Positions 40,601 through 41,259 of a stretch of 41,259 bases of DNA are shown here, one piece after another. Origin of the DNA: Planctomycetaceae bacterium (GTDB lineage: Bacteria > Planctomycetota > Phycisphaerae > Tepidisphaerales > Tepidisphaeraceae); NCBI GenBank assembly GCA_027487775.1, contig JAIYCY010000011.1, forward strand, positions 1-41,259, in the 5' to 3' direction. Numbering within the stretch: position 1 is the first letter of the stretch; each line of letters begins with the position of its first letter. Under the pieces are notes generated by a model. That model worked only from the letters and a program-made list of their open reading frames with translations, was not told the origin of the DNA and made no database searches. Position numbers and translations under genes: made by a program.

Positions 40601-40866
40601 CGACCATCACGGCCGTCCGTCGAACGCGAAGCAAATTGCTCCGCCTGAGGCAACACAGGCGGCGTCGGTGAACTCGCACGCATCGTCGACTGAAACGCCT
40701 CGATCTCCTCAATCGTGTCAATAATCGTCGTCGGACCAAAACGCGGATTCTCCGCCGCCGGTATGTGCTGATCCATGCACAACAGCCGCCGCGCCTCCAA
40801 CGATTCCACCCTCACCCCGCCAACCGCACGAACCAACACGCCACGCCCCTGATTCAACCGAAACAT
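37687..40866 (-). CDS. Large surface protein with LEPR-XLL-like N-terminus, degenerate matrixin-like region and dockerin-like repeats
   Basis: This is a 1059-aa protein. The N-terminus has no classic signal peptide but shows VRVESLEARRLLCMD, the LExR-x-LL motif of planctomycete surface proteins. At residues about 115-320 it resembles matrixin-type metalloproteases: INMWARVIGSFNYAFPLGAA, then LTVALAEIAHCMGLFF, where the HExxHxxGxxH zinc motif has lost its first and third ligands. A long Asn/Gly/Thr-rich region with parallel-beta-like repeats follows (about 400-900). Then come two dockerin-like units (GDANLDGVVGFADLVELSRN and GDFNYDGTTGFADLVALSRN) and the end SADDVLFA instead of PEP-CTERM. GGAGG precedes the ATG at 40866. 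It is likely a cell-surface or secreted protein, probably without protease activity. Confidence 0.85.
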   Translation of the reverse strand: MFRLNQGRGVLVRAVGGVRVESLEARRLLCMDQHIPAAENPRFGPTTIIDTIEEIEAFQSTMRASSPTPPVLPQAEQFASRSTDGRDGRVDSSVTGSLSSNTESTAEVAPIVWVNRGITSGADDDRFDDVFGVNAGTARAVMDAAINMWARVIGSFNYAFPLGAASYQLTVKMATGASGNGASAGVSSWFGGKPTSGGITMGSGGNGLGSGWFIDPTPFDHSEFRGTIRNAFAADAQAGSPAAGLGDFLTVALAEIAHCMGLFFSPSLFQNNVTNTGVDDSAVGGTSVLYTHSTGNVQHLMTEFDSGGGDTNSAVHTAEPQTATIGGQTWSGTDDAGNAFYEFGRRYLVPENLRLVFNDSMGYSTQPAASFGSFHSHLRSTGELYIRGGEGASDDVITVFTSGGNVIVDVDVGADVPGSGSLRGPGNLPAWRGVFPESSVSSIRIDAGAGFDIIRIDNNSGEPTTIDPGEGDDFIDFGFGTGNLDFASGSTTVLGSNGTDSIFVYDDNNTFPDTYTVTSSTVERNFWPGFSYGAAIENIYLRTGSGANTVNVSSTDAGDFMRIDSSGGADVVNVGSVSNGLQSINGTLRIENLGGFSTLNLNANADVIGRSGTIFNSGTLGRLTGMSPAGIEWIRDRMSGVGLTTGTGNDTVRVQSNSVPLTINSAGGAENVSIGDGRFLFGVGMNNQTGNITIENAISSGTQLTLDDFYGSTNRTVTFNVNGSYSEVSGLMASGLISFRNTSTIGVTVLGSNSNNDTYNVATTGEFIDINTHGGDDTINVQDTGAFLFFTYSVTVQTGTGVDVLNVNSDNTGTTAVNLAGSDDLNSLNVGIGGRLIVNSGRDKVLTVNGASISGVLNLNDNAFIRRGIASESFYRTRLVNGYSGGSWSGVEPSINSGIASSATLPEDALGYGIGGQIGINTIFGVPINVGDTVIRYTLAGDANLDGVVGFADLVELSRNYGIVQSPARWLNGDFNYDGTTGFADLVALSRNYGLALGESPRPGTGMIPSGDLARAFSRQPIEASASIARSVLGSIVTGNARRSTGSTLGSSADDVLFA

Positions 40867-41094
40867 GCAAAACCTCCATTAGAAACAGCCCGACGCACCA
40901 CTGAATTGACACAACAGTTACAACACGCCAAAGACCAAACCACAGAAATGACACCAACACACAATCCCGCCCCTGCCCCAAGCACATCAGAGAGGAACTC
41001 TCCGAAGCCAACCCGCCGGGCACGCTTCCCATGCCGACGAGCATCGTCCAAGACAAAATGTCGCACATCTCGACCCGATTCACAACCCCTTTTA

Positions 41095-41259
41095 TCAGAC
41101 GTTAACGCAGCCACGACCAATGAATTGGTTGGCGTCGGTCGTGTCGCCGGGGCCGAAGATCGTGGGGTCTTGGCTGCGGAAGCGGCCCGTGCCCGCGTCG
41201 TAGTCTCGCGCTCGCAGATCGTACGCACCCAGGCTGTGCGTGCGGAACTCGCCTGCGTA
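41095..41259 (-). CDS. C-terminal end of an RHS-repeat / YD-repeat protein, partial
   Basis: Only the last 54 codons lie in the window, entering from the right edge in frame. GAYDLRARDYDAGTGRFRSQ and the following DPTIF are the RHS-repeat-associated core, which normally marks the border between the conserved shell and a variable C-terminal domain. Here a stop follows only about 20 residues later (FIGRGCVNV), so no full toxin domain is attached. The remainder of the gene is outside the window. Confidence 0.85.
   Translation of the reverse strand, partial: YAGEFRTHSLGAYDLRARDYDAGTGRFRSQDPTIFGPGDTTDANQFIGRGCVNV

Noticed and set aside
1..41259. Frequent CGATCG/GATC words, possibly a HIP1-like or methylation-related signal
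   Set aside because: Asp/Ile codons in a GC-rich genome produce these words often; without a count against a codon-shuffled control the impression cannot be supported.

Overview
The window looks like chromosomal DNA of a planctomycete, most likely a Phycisphaerae-type bacterium. The sequence is GC-rich. Two large secreted proteins end in a VPEP-hydrophobic-RRRR PEP-CTERM sorting tail. Those two and a third carry paired dockerin-like GD-D--G-V-F-DLV-LARNY repeats. There is an N-terminal LExRRLL (LEPR-XLL-like) surface-protein motif, a prepilin-like protein with a FLDGHV C-terminal motif, an LpxB homologue, and a XylR-type regulator (LacI-like sensor plus AraC domain). No rRNA or tRNA gene was recognised. 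Identifications come from reading motifs, not from database searches.

Left edge (1-4.2 kb): a REP-associated tyrosine transposase (RAYT) gene broken by a 20-bp tandem duplication, then two unrecognised lipoprotein genes that look less GC-rich than the rest, then a truncated copy of the RAYT 5' end and a strongly G/T-polarised non-coding tract with a stem-loop. That stem-loop recurs in inverted orientation near 27.26 kb.

Secreted proteins (4.2-9.3 kb, minus strand): a LamG plus purple-acid-phosphatase-type metallophosphoesterase and a 998-aa PEP-CTERM protein. The latter's LamG domain appears circularly permuted.

Phosphonate region (9.6-21.1 kb): a PbfA-type class-III PLP lyase; a prepilin-like gene; a XylR/AraC regulator divergent from a five-gene operon. 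The operon encodes a fused phosphonoacetaldehyde hydrolase/2-aminoethylphosphonate (AEP) transaminase, a complete ABC importer (binding protein, ATPase, double-length permease) and a saccharopine-dehydrogenase-like oxidoreductase. Together these predict uptake of AEP and its (R)-1-hydroxy derivative, conversion to phosphonoacetaldehyde, and C-P cleavage to acetaldehyde and phosphate. The oxidoreductase is the unexplained member and may open an additional N-substituted AEP substrate. A nested palindrome in the divergent intergenic region is a good operator candidate.

Housekeeping and envelope genes (21.1-37.4 kb): a conserved membrane protein with an HELAH motif and Cys pairs, XseA, a PilZ protein, a DUF5615-like PIN protein, IlvB, a second PEP-CTERM protein, a histone-H1-like (Hc1-type) small protein, a FabZ-like dehydratase, a divergent LpxB, a MacB/LolCDE-type ABC pair with a His-rich periplasmic segment, a GmhA-like SIS isomerase and a GH51 arabinofuranosidase.

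Right edge (37.6-41.26 kb): a large minus-strand surface protein with a matrixin-like region whose zinc motif is degenerate, and the C-terminal end of an RHS-repeat protein cut by the window.

A recurring feature is short perfect or near-perfect tandem duplications (12-21 bp units). Many lie at gene ends and some span stop codons; one inactivates the transposase gene.
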